In this document: piece after piece, positions 31,695-41,439 of the stretch
Numbering within the stretch: position 1 is the first letter of the stretch
Layout of the letters: every line of letters starts with the position of its first letter
DNA from: an uncultured Eggerthellaceae bacterium
GTDB taxonomy: Bacteria > Actinomycetota > Coriobacteriia > Coriobacteriales > Eggerthellaceae
Assembly (NCBI GenBank): GCA_944320405.1
Contig: CALUHI010000016.1
Coordinates: 24,416 to 88,415 of the forward strand
Reading direction: 5' to 3'
Length of the DNA: 64,000 nt
Notes under the pieces: generated by a model
Databases searched by the model: none
What the model was told of the DNA's origin: nothing
What the model saw: the letters and a program-made list of their open reading frames with translations, nothing else
Translations under genes and position numbers: made by a program

Positions 31695-32579
31695 ATGACG
31701 CGGACGTCCGGACATAGAGCTCCCATCGTCATCGGCGCAGTCTTGGTCGTTGCAGCCCTGGCCGTTGCCGGGTGGTTTCTGGCGATGAGGGGGCAGGCCG
31801 TCAACGTGCAGCCCTCTCCCGGCCTGTCCCAGGATGAGCAGACCGAAAACGGAATGTGGCCTGTCGTCGATTGGGACTATTGGAAATCGGTCAACCCTGA
31901 CGTCATCGGGTGGATTTCGGTTCCAGGCACCAACGTGTCACAGCCGATCCTCCAATCATCCCCCGATGATCCCGACTTCTACCTGAGACGCGACATCCAC
32001 GGCAACTTCAGCATGTGGGGCTGCATCTACCTCGATGGCGAATGCGAAGAAGGGCTTTTCGGCTCGCCCAACGCCGTCATCTACGGGCACCGCATGTCGG
32101 ACGGGACGATGTTTGCGGAACTAGGTGGGTATTCCGATCAGGAGTGGGCGCGCGACCACGCGACTGTTCTCTTGCAGACACCGGAGGAACGGCGCGCCTA
32201 CCAGGTGCGCTTCGCCCAGGTCGTCAACAACCGGACGCTTCCCAAGCGGGTCGATTTCGACGGCAAAGCCGATTTCGATGCATGGTACGCAGGCAGTCTG
32301 GAAGATGCGGCCATGGTGCTCGATGCCGAAGAGGCTCCTGTGCAGACGGTCTCGCTTGTTACGTGCAGCTACGGGCTTTTCTCCGATCAGCGCACGGTGG
32401 CTGTCTGCTCGGGGGACTTCGAGGAGTCCGGATCGCTTGCGGTTGCAAAAAGGGCGGCCGCGCTGAAAGAGGTCTGGCCTGAGGAAGCAGCGCGCATCGA
32501 AGCGGCGGAGGCCGGATCGGCTGAAACCGGCAACCAGACCGCATCCGAAGCTCCCATCGGGTCGGACGGACGGATCTAG
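31695..32579 (+). CDS. Class B-type sortase
   Basis: 294-aa membrane transpeptidase anchoring surface proteins to the cell wall. An N-terminal helix (APIVIGAVLVVAALAVAGWF) precedes a sortase domain with the catalytic triad H132 (IYGHRM), C224 (LVTCSY) and R233 (DQRTV). The TCSY and late Arg spacing, and the extra helix before the last strands, are class B-like. It lies downstream of the VaFE adhesin, whose sorting signal is not LPxTG, and so may be its dedicated sortase. GGACGGACGGATC occurs at the very 3' end (32564-32576). Confidence 0.85.
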   Translation: MTRTSGHRAPIVIGAVLVVAALAVAGWFLAMRGQAVNVQPSPGLSQDEQTENGMWPVVDWDYWKSVNPDVIGWISVPGTNVSQPILQSSPDDPDFYLRRDIHGNFSMWGCIYLDGECEEGLFGSPNAVIYGHRMSDGTMFAELGGYSDQEWARDHATVLLQTPEERRAYQVRFAQVVNNRTLPKRVDFDGKADFDAWYAGSLEDAAMVLDAEEAPVQTVSLVTCSYGLFSDQRTVAVCSGDFEESGSLAVAKRAAALKEVWPEEAARIEAAEAGSAETGNQTASEAPIGSDGRI

Positions 32580-32692
32580 ATCAATGAAAAGGCGCTTTGA
32601 AAGGAGGTGATGCCGCAGGTTAGAAACGGACATCCTGCGCGAATGTGGGAGACATCGAATCATCTTTTGAAACCAACGCGAAAGGAACCGAA

Positions 32693-34360
32693 ATGGCTCA
32701 AAACACCCTTATCAGCGGTTATCGCGGCATCGCGAAGGCGGCCGCCGGCAGCGTTCTTGCGCTCGCGCTCACTGCGGGCGTGGCCCTTCCCTCGGTCGCT
32801 TATGCCGACTTCATCGATCCGGCGTCGCCTGCTGCGACGACGTCCGATCTCGTCGTTTCCGGTGTGGAGCAGGGCGTCAACGTGAACGCCTACCGCATCA
32901 TCACGGCGATCTACGATACCGACTCTTACGAACCCTCAAGCGTGAGCTACGTGTGGGCAACGCCTGAGATCGCGCAGTGGGTGCAGCAGAACTACTCCAC
33001 CTACGTGGGCGACAAGGTCGGCGACACCGACTACTACGCGGTCGCGGGGCTTTTTGACGACGACCTGAGCGATGACGGCGGCCTGACCGGAACCCGCCCG
33101 ACCGACAACGGAGCTGCAGGGTTCTACGATGCGATCTCCAACGCCATCAAGAGCGGCGATCTGAGCGTTGCCGCTGCCGGCACGGCGCAGGCAACGGACG
33201 GCTCTGCGACCATCGAGAACGTCGTCGCCGGTTCGTACCTCGTTCTGATCGAGAACGGCATGAAGGTCTACCGTCCTTCCGTGGCGAACCTTGCTCCGCA
33301 GTACGACGAGGGCTCTGAGTCTTGGAGCATGCCCGCCACCGCCACCATCACCGTCAAGGCGTCCGAGGTCCCGGTTGCAAAGACCGTCACCTCCAACACC
33401 GGCGACAAGACCTATGCAGTCGGTGACACCGTGAGCTACCAAATCGAGGTCGGCATCCCGGTTTACCCCGATGACGCGCTGAACAAGACGCTTGAGATTC
33501 ACGACTCCCTGCCGGCAGGCCTTGCCCTTGCCACCGGCACCGTCAAGGTGTACGGCGCGACCGGCGAACAGACCCCCGGCTCCGGCGCAACCGAGCTGGA
33601 CGTCGCTTTGATCGCGCGCGCCGGCAGCCCCGTTTCCGGCACGGCGTCCGCAAACTCCTTGGAGCTTGAGTTCGACTACCATCTAATCTCGCAGTACGAG
33701 ACGATCTTCGTCACCTACGATGCGACCGTGACCGGCTCGGCCGCCGTCGGCCCTGATGGCAACATCAACACCGTCACCGTCGATTACGCCAACGACCCCT
33801 ACGTCGCGGGCGATTTCGAGACCACCCCTGGCACGACCGCCACGGTCTACACCTACGGCATCGAGCTTGACAAGGTCGGCGAGCTGGGTGCCGCCCTTGA
33901 GGGCGCCGAGTTCACGCTCGCGAAAAAGGGCGCTGAGGGCACGCTTCTGAACTTCACCGGTGGCACGGACGGCGACTACACGTTCGCGGCAACGGGCGGA
34001 AGCTCCACCATCGTTTCCGCCGCTGACGGCTCGATCACGCTTTCCGGCCTCGACACCGGCACCTACGTGCTGACCGAGACCAAGGCGCCGGCAGGATACG
34101 CGAAGCTCGCCAACCCGATCGAGATCACCATCACCGACGCCAACCAGGACGGCACTGTTGACGCCAACGCCAACGCCGACAACGCCGGTTACGTGGACGT
34201 GACGGTTGAGAACAGCAAGACCTTCACCCTGCCCAAGACCGGCGGTCCTGGCACGATGGCCCTCACCGTCGCCGGCGTGGCGCTGGTTGCTGGCGGCGTG
34301 ACGCTCACGTTGAAGCTGCGCCGCGACAAGAAGGCCGCCGAGGCAGGCGTCCAGGAATAG
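32693..34360 (+). CDS. SpaA-type isopeptide-forming pilin, LPKTG-anchored
   Basis: 555 aa. The signal peptide ends ...ALPSVAYA, and a mature pilin with two beta domains follows. The first contains VAKTVTSNTGDKTYAVGDTV and DALNKTLEIHDSLPAGLALA; the second is a SpaA-like domain with E-box GTYVLTETKAPAGYA. LPKTGG (from about residue 513) plus a hydrophobic helix and RRDKK tail is a textbook sorting signal. ATG 32693 (AAAGGAA upstream) is chosen because it gives the signal peptide directly. It is probably the backbone pilin polymerised by the two class C sortases that follow. Confidence 0.9.
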   Translation: MAQNTLISGYRGIAKAAAGSVLALALTAGVALPSVAYADFIDPASPAATTSDLVVSGVEQGVNVNAYRIITAIYDTDSYEPSSVSYVWATPEIAQWVQQNYSTYVGDKVGDTDYYAVAGLFDDDLSDDGGLTGTRPTDNGAAGFYDAISNAIKSGDLSVAAAGTAQATDGSATIENVVAGSYLVLIENGMKVYRPSVANLAPQYDEGSESWSMPATATITVKASEVPVAKTVTSNTGDKTYAVGDTVSYQIEVGIPVYPDDALNKTLEIHDSLPAGLALATGTVKVYGATGEQTPGSGATELDVALIARAGSPVSGTASANSLELEFDYHLISQYETIFVTYDATVTGSAAVGPDGNINTVTVDYANDPYVAGDFETTPGTTATVYTYGIELDKVGELGAALEGAEFTLAKKGAEGTLLNFTGGTDGDYTFAATGGSSTIVSAADGSITLSGLDTGTYVLTETKAPAGYAKLANPIEITITDANQDGTVDANANADNAGYVDVTVENSKTFTLPKTGGPGTMALTVAGVALVAGGVTLTLKLRRDKKAAEAGVQE

Positions 34361-34364
34361 GCAC

Positions 34365-35222
34365 ATGCAGGGCAAGGGTGGAAACGCAGCACGCATGATC
34401 GTGACCGTCGTCGCGGCCGCGTTGATCGCATTGGGAATCGCCGCCCTTGCCTACCCCGCCGTTTCCAACCTGATCGCCGCTCGCGAGCAGGCGGTCGTGG
34501 TTGACGCGTATGAAGACAGCTCGTCGGCGCTTGGCGCCGGCGAGCTTGAGGAGGAGTGGGAGCGCGCCCGCGTCTATAACGAGCAGCTTGCGGGCGATCC
34601 CGTGCACGACCCGTTCGTGCCGGGAAGCGGGTACGCCCTCCCCTCCAACTACTCGTCGGTTCTCAATCCGTCAAAAGACGGCTGCATGGCGGTCATCGAG
34701 ATTCCCAAGATCGGCGCGCTCATGCCCGTCTACCACGGAGTTTCCGAAGAGGTTCTGCGCAAAGGCGCAGGGCACATGGAGCAGACGGCGCTGCCTATCG
34801 GCACGGAAGGCAGCAGGCCGGTCATCACGGGGCATCGAGGGCTGCCGGAAGCGGAGCTTTTCAGCAGGCTCGATGAATTGGACTTCGGCGACACGTTCCG
34901 GATCGGCGTTTTGGACGCCGACCTTTGGTACGAGGTCGTTGAGATCGAGGTCATCGAACCGGACCAGATGGAGACGCTTGCGGCGCAAGCGGACCGCGAT
35001 CTGGTCACGCTCGTAACCTGCACGCCGTACGGCGTGAACACCCATCGCCTCCTGGTCACAGGAGAGCGGTGCGAAGCGCCTGAGAGCGAGGCGGCTGCGC
35101 CGACCTCGATCATCACGGGCGTCCCGTGGGAATGGTACGCCGCCGGCGGTGCGGCGGCGTTGATTGCGGTTTGCGGGGCCGTGATCTGGAGAAAGAGGAA
35201 AGGAGCGAAAAGTGGGCGTTAA
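34365..35222 (+). CDS. Class C (pilin-polymerising) sortase, first copy
   Basis: 285 aa. An N-terminal helix (MIVTVVAAALIALGIAALAY) precedes the sortase domain with H157 (VITGHRG), C219 (LVTCTPYG) and R228 (HRLLVTGER). A C-terminal membrane helix (WYAAGGAAALIAVCGAVIW) completes it. Two terminal helices and TLVTCTPYGVNTHRL are class C hallmarks. It starts five bases after the pilin stop and so is co-transcribed with its likely substrate. Confidence 0.9.
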   Translation: MQGKGGNAARMIVTVVAAALIALGIAALAYPAVSNLIAAREQAVVVDAYEDSSSALGAGELEEEWERARVYNEQLAGDPVHDPFVPGSGYALPSNYSSVLNPSKDGCMAVIEIPKIGALMPVYHGVSEEVLRKGAGHMEQTALPIGTEGSRPVITGHRGLPEAELFSRLDELDFGDTFRIGVLDADLWYEVVEIEVIEPDQMETLAAQADRDLVTLVTCTPYGVNTHRLLVTGERCEAPESEAAAPTSIITGVPWEWYAAGGAAALIAVCGAVIWRKRKGAKSGR

Positions 35223-35284
35223 GTCGGCCAGCAGGGAAACCAAACGGCGTCGTTTCGCATGCGGCATAGGAGCCGGGAGCGGTT

Positions 35285-36004
35285 ATGCCTAGCGCCGTCA
35301 CAGAAAAGCGCAATTTGAAGCGGAAGGTGCTTGCGGTCTTGGCCGCAGCGCTCATCGCCGCAGGAGCGGCGGCGCTGCTCTTCCCCGCTGTTGAAGCGGC
35401 GGTCTACAAAGCAGGCGTCGACGGCATGCAGGCGGAGTTCGCCTCCGCCGTCGCCGCCATCGACGATCCGCGCAAAGCCGAACTCCACGACCTGCTCGAA
35501 GCGCGAAACGCCGCGTACTTCGAAAGCGGGCAGGATCACTTCACGTCGGTTGACTCCTACACCGACGACGACATCGACCTCACCGAGTACGGCCTGCCCG
35601 ATCCCGACATCATCGGGTATCTGGACGTGCCGCGCCTCGGCGTGACGCTGCCGATCTACCTCGGGGCGTCGCAGGAGCACATGGTCAACGGCGCGGGACA
35701 CCTCACCGAGACCTCGTATCCCATCGGCGGCGACAACACGAACTGCGTGATCGCCGCGCACAGAGGTTACAGCGGCAAGGCGATGTTCCGCGACATCGAG
35801 GCGCTTCAGATCGGCGACGAGATGACCATCGAGAACTTCGAGGGAACGCTCACCTACCGCTGCATCGAGCGCAAAGCAATATGGCCATGGGAAGTCGAGC
35901 AAGTGAGAATCCGCGAGGGTCAAGACCTCGTGACATTTTCCACGTGCCATCCGCTCGGGAACAACTACCAGAGGTTTCTGGTCGTGTTCGAGAGGGTGAG
36001 CTGA
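35285..36004 (+). CDS. Class C-like sortase, second copy
   Basis: 239 aa. Catalytic residues H159 (IAAHRGY), C221 (FSTCHPLG) and R230 (YQRFLV). It has a single N-terminal helix (KVLAVLAAALIAAGAAALLF) and no C-terminal helix, unlike its neighbour. The CHPLGNNYQR variant differs clearly from the first copy, so the two probably handle different substrates or steps (for example tip addition versus backbone polymerisation). Confidence 0.87.
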   Translation: MPSAVTEKRNLKRKVLAVLAAALIAAGAAALLFPAVEAAVYKAGVDGMQAEFASAVAAIDDPRKAELHDLLEARNAAYFESGQDHFTSVDSYTDDDIDLTEYGLPDPDIIGYLDVPRLGVTLPIYLGASQEHMVNGAGHLTETSYPIGGDNTNCVIAAHRGYSGKAMFRDIEALQIGDEMTIENFEGTLTYRCIERKAIWPWEVEQVRIREGQDLVTFSTCHPLGNNYQRFLVVFERVS

Positions 36005-36065
36005 CATGGGCGTTTTCAGGCGAATCAAGAAGAGCTCCGGCAATACGGAAGGCAGGGTGATCAAC

Positions 36066-39000
36066 ATGAAAAGAAGAAGCGGACGACGGCGCCGGATGGC
36101 GGCGTTTTGGAAGCGCGGCATCTCGTGCATGGCGGCGGCGCTGCTCGCGGCATCGCTTGCGATGCCGTCGCTTGCGGTCGCCGAGAACCCGGAGGCAGAC
36201 GCCGTCGGGGCGGTTGAGGCGCCAAGCACCAGTGCGGATGGAGAGGCTGCAAGCGCGAACCTTCTGGCGGAAGAGGCCGCAAGTTCGGATGCCGAGAAGG
36301 TCGAAGGCGCAAGCACTGTCGTCGTGGAAAATGAAACTGCGAGTGACAACGCTGAAGCCGTTGAATCGGAAAAAGGTTCAGCGGATGGAAACGAGGAAAG
36401 CGCAGCTGGCGTGACGGTTGAAGCCTCAAGCGCTGGTTCGGAGTCGGAGAATGAAGGGAGCGCGGACTCTGGCAATCCCGCTGTTGCCGTTCCGGCTGCT
36501 TCCAGTTCGTCTTCGGTGTCAAGCGAGCCGAAGGCAGAAGGCGATGGGCTCTCATACTCGTGGAACCTCGACGCATCGAGCACCGACATGGTGGAGCTGG
36601 CCGACGACGGAACGCTTACCGTGGACGTCGACGACTACCGCAGCTCCAACCTCGTCATCGGCACGACCGTGTCGTGGACCGCGTCGGGAAGCGAGTACCG
36701 ACCCGCGAAAAGCGTGGAAATCCACGTGCCCGATTACCTGTTCCTGGGCCGTGATGGCGAGCCGTACAAACCCGGCAACGATGAGAACGGGAACGCGACC
36801 AGAAACGGTCTTACGGTCTCATTCGGCGTGCCGCAAGCCCCGTCGGTCTCTGCCGACGGCTGGCAGTACGTCCATGACGACGAGAACGACGAGTACGTCA
36901 TCACGAACGCCCGCGAGCTGGCCCCTGGCACCAACTTCGTGTGCGAGGTCAATTATTCTTATAGTTACTCAAAAACAACAATCTACGGCTTGGAATTCGA
37001 TGGCAATTATCACTATGCATTAGCCTCTCTTCAACCTGGCTCCGCCGCCGCATCCGCGCGCTTGGTTGAAAACGGCCAGCAAAACGAATCCCGCAACTTG
37101 TCTGCCACCTACGAGGTCCACGCCAACCTGAAGGAAGCCTCCGCCGAGGCGGCAGGGCTCTACATGGAATGGCAGGACGGATGGGGCGCGGCCCCTGCCG
37201 ATGCGGGCGACTATTACTACGTCGTCTGGAACGCATCCGCCACGTTAGACTGGTTCTACGAGCCGTTCGAGCTTGAGGTCACCACCGAATCCGACCTTGG
37301 GGAGGTCGTCGGCACCTCTTGCGTGTGGCCAAAAGAGAACAGCGTCCAGAGCTCCCTTCCTGATCCCGTCGACCCCAATGACGTTCCCATTTCTGCCGGG
37401 CACGGCTTTGCCATCACTGACGCTTTCGTTGTTGAGGCTGCGAAAATGGCTTTTGGTTCCACATATTTCAAAAACCAAGAAGCCCATGCCCTCGTCCTCG
37501 CCCGCTATCCGAAAGCATCCGTCCCGAGCGGAGAGACGACCGAACTTGATCTGTCTGTGCAAGCAACACTCTCTCCCGCCGACCATGATCGGCAAACGGC
37601 ATCAGGCGCGGGCGAGACCCCGTTCACTCCCGTTGATTTTTCGGCTCCGTCCGGAAACAGCTTCGAACTCAACGCAGCTTCCGTTTCGGTATCTCAATAT
37701 CGCTCGTCTTTCTACCAACACGAAGGTGACGGGCAGCTCGACGCTCTGCAAAAAGGCAAGCAGGCTCCCGGCCGCGCCTTCGCGCATTCCATGCACGCAT
37801 CCGCCTACGCAGAAACGCTCGGCGAGGGCATGGACCCTGCCGATCCCTCATCCTACGGGAAGAAACCTTACACCGTCGAGCTGATCCAGGACATGGCGTA
37901 CCTGAGCGGGCAGAGCAGCTTGCTCACAAGCGATGACTACGCCGTGACCCGTTTGCTCGACATCAACGCGACGGCGGTGACGCTCTACGAGCCCGTCGCC
38001 GACCCGTCGACCGGATCGCTTTCCGGCAAGGAGATCGAAGGGGAGATCGACCCGTTGGCCGTCACGGTGTCGACCGAGATCGGCGGCACATGGGTTCCCG
38101 TCGCCCAGTGGATGCAGACCGAGAACGGGCGCGTGGACCTCTCGACATTGAAGACGCTCCATCCGGGCGCCGAATTCGTCAAGTACGACGAGGCCGAGCT
38201 GGTTCCGGGGATCAGACCGTCTATTGTCCACAACAGCTCACGCTACGACGGCCAGCAGCGCTGGGACCTCGACCTTCCCGCTGACGCGACCGGCGTGAAG
38301 ATGTCGTTCGAGACAACCGCGTTCGCCGCGTCGATAGGCGAGCAGGATTCCAGCCCTGCCTGGGGCATGGCGCCCGTCGTCGCCCTCAAGCCAAGCGATG
38401 CGGTCATGGGCTTCGTCGGAGACAAAACCCGCATCAACATGCATGGCCTCAACACGCTCGCCGTCCGAAACCTTGCCGGCGGTTTGGTCGGATTCGAAGG
38501 CGATCCCAAAGGCTCAACGTCTCTGTACGACTCGATAGAAGCGCATGACGTCGCATCGCATGGCGTATCGATGTTCCATGATTCCTATAATATGAATTTG
38601 GAAACAGGTTATAAAACCGCCAGTGCGTCATCGACGCAGTTTGGTTTTACAAACAACACTTCCACCGCCACCATCACCGAGGAAGGCCGCCTCGCCGAGT
38701 TCTATCTAACGACGCGAAGCGTCTACGATGACACCATCGAAGCACAGCACGAGGCGACGTTCTACGTCCTCATCCCCGAAGGCGCTACCGTCTCGATGGA
38801 GAGCTTGAGAGCCTTTGAGAGCATTGACGCTGTGATCAGTGCCACTAAATATGCTCCAGACGGCACAAGATATCTCCAGTCTTTCAAATACGTCGGCGAT
38901 GAGGAGGTCTACGCTCCCGAAGCCGATATTACGTCGGTCGAGACGTTCGACGACTGGCGTGGCAGCAACCGCACGCTGCTCAAGGTTGGCGTGCGCGCCA

Positions 39001-40484
39001 CAAGCGCAAACGCCTACGACGCCGGCGGCGCTGGAAACACGTATGTCGCCTACCCGACCCACCTTCGATCCGGGTTCAGGCTGAGCTTCGCCGTCAACTA
39101 CCCATGGTCGTCGATGCAGGACTACGGCAGCACGCTTGAGTACCTGTACGCCTACGAAGGGTGTGGCGAAGACCTCTCCGAGTACGGTTTGAAGGACAAC
39201 GCGAGCGCGAGCTCGATTTCGGGCGGGTCGTCTTGGACGGATGCCGAGAAGGAGCTGATGGTTGACCTCTGCGGCGAGCGCTCGGGCGATCCCGTCTGGA
39301 TGTATCGCAAAGCAACGCAAACCCTCAACTACCCCACGTCCGCCCAGTACGGGCTCTCGCTTGCCGCGAAGGGCGCAGACGAGGCGACGTGGCATATGGC
39401 GGGAAGCGGTCCCGAGCCGGCGACGGTGTACGCGGGAGAGCGCTACCAGTACCAGGTGCGCACGGCCATCGAGGACGACTCGACCGCAACGGGAAACGTC
39501 TTCTACCTTCCGCTTGAGTCGTACGAGGGGTCTGAGTGGCGCGGCGCCCTTGAGTCGGTGAGCACGTCGCAGATGAGCCAAGCGGGGGCCGATCCCAAAG
39601 TGTATTACACCACCCAGAAGGGATTGGACTTCGCCACGGATGCGGCAAGGAACCTCGATGACGCTTCGATATGGTCGCAAACCGCGCCCGAAGACATGGA
39701 AGGCGTGACGGCTGTTGCCATCGACTGCCGCAAGGCGGCAGACGGGTCGGACTTCGAGCTTTCGGGCGGGGCGCTCATCGCCACGCTGACGATGCGCGCG
39801 CCGACTGAGGGCGCGGGAGAGATCGCCGCGTCAGGGGCCGAGGCGCGCCAGCAGGTCTTCTTGGCTTCTGCGCTTTCCACCGCAGGCGGATCGGTCAACG
39901 ACGAGGTGCTGCACGTCGAGCACACCGCCGTCAAGCTCGACACGATGGAGTTTGGGTTCGCCAAGGCGGATTCCGCCGGCCTCGTCGTCGACGGCGCCGA
40001 AACGGAAGTCGACGAGGGGTCTCTGCTCGAAGGGGCTGGGTTCGCGCTCTACCGCGCTTTGACCGACGACACGGCCGGCTTGGTCGATCCGGGCAACGTG
40101 GACGCCTCGAAATGGGAGCTCGTCGGGACCGCGACGAGCGATCCGCAGGTGGCCTTCGAAGGGCTTGCCCCTGGAACGTACCGCCTCGTCGAGACCAAGG
40201 CGCCCGAGGGCTACGCCCTTCCGAAGGGCCAGTGGAACGTCACGCTCGACCCGATGCTGCCCCAGGGCAGGACTATCGAGGCGGTCTCCGACGGCGGGGT
40301 GCAGCCGCCCGCGTTCGCCGACACCGACAGCGCGGGGCTGGTGCTGCCCAACGTGGCGCTGGCGTCGATCCCGATCACGGGCGCTGGAGGCGTCGCGGGC
40401 GTTGCCGCGATCGCCGCATGCGCCATCACAGCAGGTGCGATCCTTCTCGCAAACATGCGGATCGGATTGAAGGAAAAGCATTAG
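36066..40484 (+). CDS. Giant pilus-tip/adhesin-like surface protein with IPITG sorting signal
   Basis: 1472 aa from ATG 36066 (an in-frame ATG at 36006 would add 20 residues). The signal peptide runs to ...SLAVAEN and is followed by a 120-residue Ser/Glu/Ala-rich linker with low-complexity acidic stretches. The large beta-rich body has no motif I recognise. Near the C-terminus there is a SpaA-like domain (GFALYRALTDDTAGLVDP then GTYRLVETKAPEGYALP), an IPITGAGG sorting motif, a hydrophobic helix and a short basic tail. The gene order (pilin, two class C sortases, large protein) suggests a minor pilin or tip adhesin. Several internal stretches are less GC-rich than the surroundings. Confidence 0.85.
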   Translation: MKRRSGRRRRMAAFWKRGISCMAAALLAASLAMPSLAVAENPEADAVGAVEAPSTSADGEAASANLLAEEAASSDAEKVEGASTVVVENETASDNAEAVESEKGSADGNEESAAGVTVEASSAGSESENEGSADSGNPAVAVPAASSSSSVSSEPKAEGDGLSYSWNLDASSTDMVELADDGTLTVDVDDYRSSNLVIGTTVSWTASGSEYRPAKSVEIHVPDYLFLGRDGEPYKPGNDENGNATRNGLTVSFGVPQAPSVSADGWQYVHDDENDEYVITNARELAPGTNFVCEVNYSYSYSKTTIYGLEFDGNYHYALASLQPGSAAASARLVENGQQNESRNLSATYEVHANLKEASAEAAGLYMEWQDGWGAAPADAGDYYYVVWNASATLDWFYEPFELEVTTESDLGEVVGTSCVWPKENSVQSSLPDPVDPNDVPISAGHGFAITDAFVVEAAKMAFGSTYFKNQEAHALVLARYPKASVPSGETTELDLSVQATLSPADHDRQTASGAGETPFTPVDFSAPSGNSFELNAASVSVSQYRSSFYQHEGDGQLDALQKGKQAPGRAFAHSMHASAYAETLGEGMDPADPSSYGKKPYTVELIQDMAYLSGQSSLLTSDDYAVTRLLDINATAVTLYEPVADPSTGSLSGKEIEGEIDPLAVTVSTEIGGTWVPVAQWMQTENGRVDLSTLKTLHPGAEFVKYDEAELVPGIRPSIVHNSSRYDGQQRWDLDLPADATGVKMSFETTAFAASIGEQDSSPAWGMAPVVALKPSDAVMGFVGDKTRINMHGLNTLAVRNLAGGLVGFEGDPKGSTSLYDSIEAHDVASHGVSMFHDSYNMNLETGYKTASASSTQFGFTNNTSTATITEEGRLAEFYLTTRSVYDDTIEAQHEATFYVLIPEGATVSMESLRAFESIDAVISATKYAPDGTRYLQSFKYVGDEEVYAPEADITSVETFDDWRGSNRTLLKVGVRATSANAYDAGGAGNTYVAYPTHLRSGFRLSFAVNYPWSSMQDYGSTLEYLYAYEGCGEDLSEYGLKDNASASSISGGSSWTDAEKELMVDLCGERSGDPVWMYRKATQTLNYPTSAQYGLSLAAKGADEATWHMAGSGPEPATVYAGERYQYQVRTAIEDDSTATGNVFYLPLESYEGSEWRGALESVSTSQMSQAGADPKVYYTTQKGLDFATDAARNLDDASIWSQTAPEDMEGVTAVAIDCRKAADGSDFELSGGALIATLTMRAPTEGAGEIAASGAEARQQVFLASALSTAGGSVNDEVLHVEHTAVKLDTMEFGFAKADSAGLVVDGAETEVDEGSLLEGAGFALYRALTDDTAGLVDPGNVDASKWELVGTATSDPQVAFEGLAPGTYRLVETKAPEGYALPKGQWNVTLDPMLPQGRTIEAVSDGGVQPPAFADTDSAGLVLPNVALASIPITGAGGVAGVAAIAACAITAGAILLANMRIGLKEKH

Positions 40485-40515
40485 AAGGCTGATGATTTTG
40501 AAGGAGGTGGGAAAG

Positions 40516-40710
40516 GTGAGAGAGGCAGGCAACGGAACGCTCTTGGAGGTGCTGGCGGTTTTGCATCGGATCGAAGAGCGCGAAAAAGCGAACGCCGAAG
40601 ACCTTTCCCGCCTCCGCGAGGCGATAGGCCTGTTGGATTCTGTCCCTGCTCTTGACGATGAGCCGATGTTCCGCGTCATCAAGGGAAGCTCGCAAGGAGG
40701 TTCGCGATGA
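40516..40710 (+). CDS. Small coiled-coil hypothetical protein
   Basis: 64 aa from GTG 40516, chosen because AAGGAGG (40501-40507) lies eight bases upstream; ATG 40492 is an alternative. LLEVLAVLHRIEEREKANAE and EDLSRLREAIGLLDS predict a two-helix coiled coil. Its stop overlaps the start of a tiny basic peptide gene. Function unknown. Confidence 0.55.
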   Translation: MREAGNGTLLEVLAVLHRIEEREKANAEDLSRLREAIGLLDSVPALDDEPMFRVIKGSSQGGSR

Positions 40711-40814
40711 AGATGCCGACTCAGCGGGCCATGCGGGTTCCAGGACGGCGGCGGTTGCGGCGGATCAAGCGGTTCGTTGACGTGTGGAAGCGGCGTCGGA
40801 TCAAAAGGCGGTGA
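40707..40814 (+). CDS. Tiny strongly basic peptide (35 aa)
   Basis: Reads MKMPTQRAMRVPGRRRLRRI and continues with KRFVDVWKRRRIKRR to TGA 40812-40814. About 15 of 35 residues are Arg or Lys. AAGGAGG (40693-40699) is correctly spaced, and its ATG overlaps the previous stop (ATGA). It may be a nucleic-acid- or membrane-active peptide, or a pilus-locus regulator. Confidence 0.5.
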   Translation: MKMPTQRAMRVPGRRRLRRIKRFVDVWKRRRIKRR

Positions 40815-40833
40815 AGGAGGGGCTGTGCGTCGT

Positions 40834-41325
40834 TCAAGCGGCGGCCGCTCCTTCCCATTCAAGGGTCCAGTTGCCCTGGGTCCATTCGATGGAAACGTAG
40901 TACGTCTCTCCTGGCTCAACCTCAACGTCGCTTCTCACAACGCCCGATGCGCTGCCGTCGACCGTCTTGTAAAGCTCTTTGTTCGCGTCAAGAAGCTTGA
41001 CGCTCATCCTTCCCGTCTGCGTTCCTGAAAACGCGCCATAGAACGCCATTTCGGAATCAGCAGCCACCACTTCGTAGACCTGACGATCAGGTTCGTTGAC
41101 GACCAGGGTCCCCATTTTCTCGTCGAGCGCACCGTGCAGGGCGGGTTCTTTGGGCTCTTCCTTGTTTTCCGCTTCTTTGGTCACAGCTTGCTGCTCCTGC
41201 GCGGCAGGAGCAGGTTCCTCTTTAGGCGCGGGTCCGTCGCTGCCGCATCCTGCCAAGGAAAGCAGGGAGAGAGACAACGCCAATGCCATGCTCGCTCCCA
41301 GAACCTTTGATGCTGCGTTGGCCAT
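40834..41325 (-). CDS. Secreted lipoprotein
   Basis: 163 aa. The start at 41325 is supported by AAGGGAG. The N-terminal signal (VLGASMALALSLSLLSLAGC) is a good lipobox, with lipidation on the Cys. An acidic Pro/Glu linker follows, and then a beta-rich domain (TYYVSIEWTQGNWTLEWEG) like small extracellular sensor or carbohydrate-contact domains. It is oriented opposite to the pilus genes. Palindromes at 41364-41393 lie in its promoter region. Confidence 0.8.
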   Translation of the reverse strand: MANAASKVLGASMALALSLSLLSLAGCGSDGPAPKEEPAPAAQEQQAVTKEAENKEEPKEPALHGALDEKMGTLVVNEPDRQVYEVVAADSEMAFYGAFSGTQTGRMSVKLLDANKELYKTVDGSASGVVRSDVEVEPGETYYVSIEWTQGNWTLEWEGAAAA

Positions 41326-41363
41326 TGCCGCTCCCTTCTCTGTTTCAAGTTGCCAACACTCTA

Positions 41364-41393
41364 GCATTCCGATTTCGGAATGCGTTGCGCAAC
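41364..41393. promoter_or_regulatory. Adjacent palindromes in divergent promoter region
   Basis: GCATTCCGATTTCGGAATGC (41364-41383) is a 9-bp inverted repeat with a two-base centre. It is directly followed by the 10-bp palindrome GTTGCGCAAC (41384-41393), which recurs at 46908-46917 and 47950-47959. It lies between the lipoprotein gene (-) and the cassette leader (+), so it could serve both. Confidence 0.55.
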
Positions 41394-41439
41394 AAAACCA
41401 CCTCACCGCATCATAAACGAAGGAAAAACGTCTAGAATC

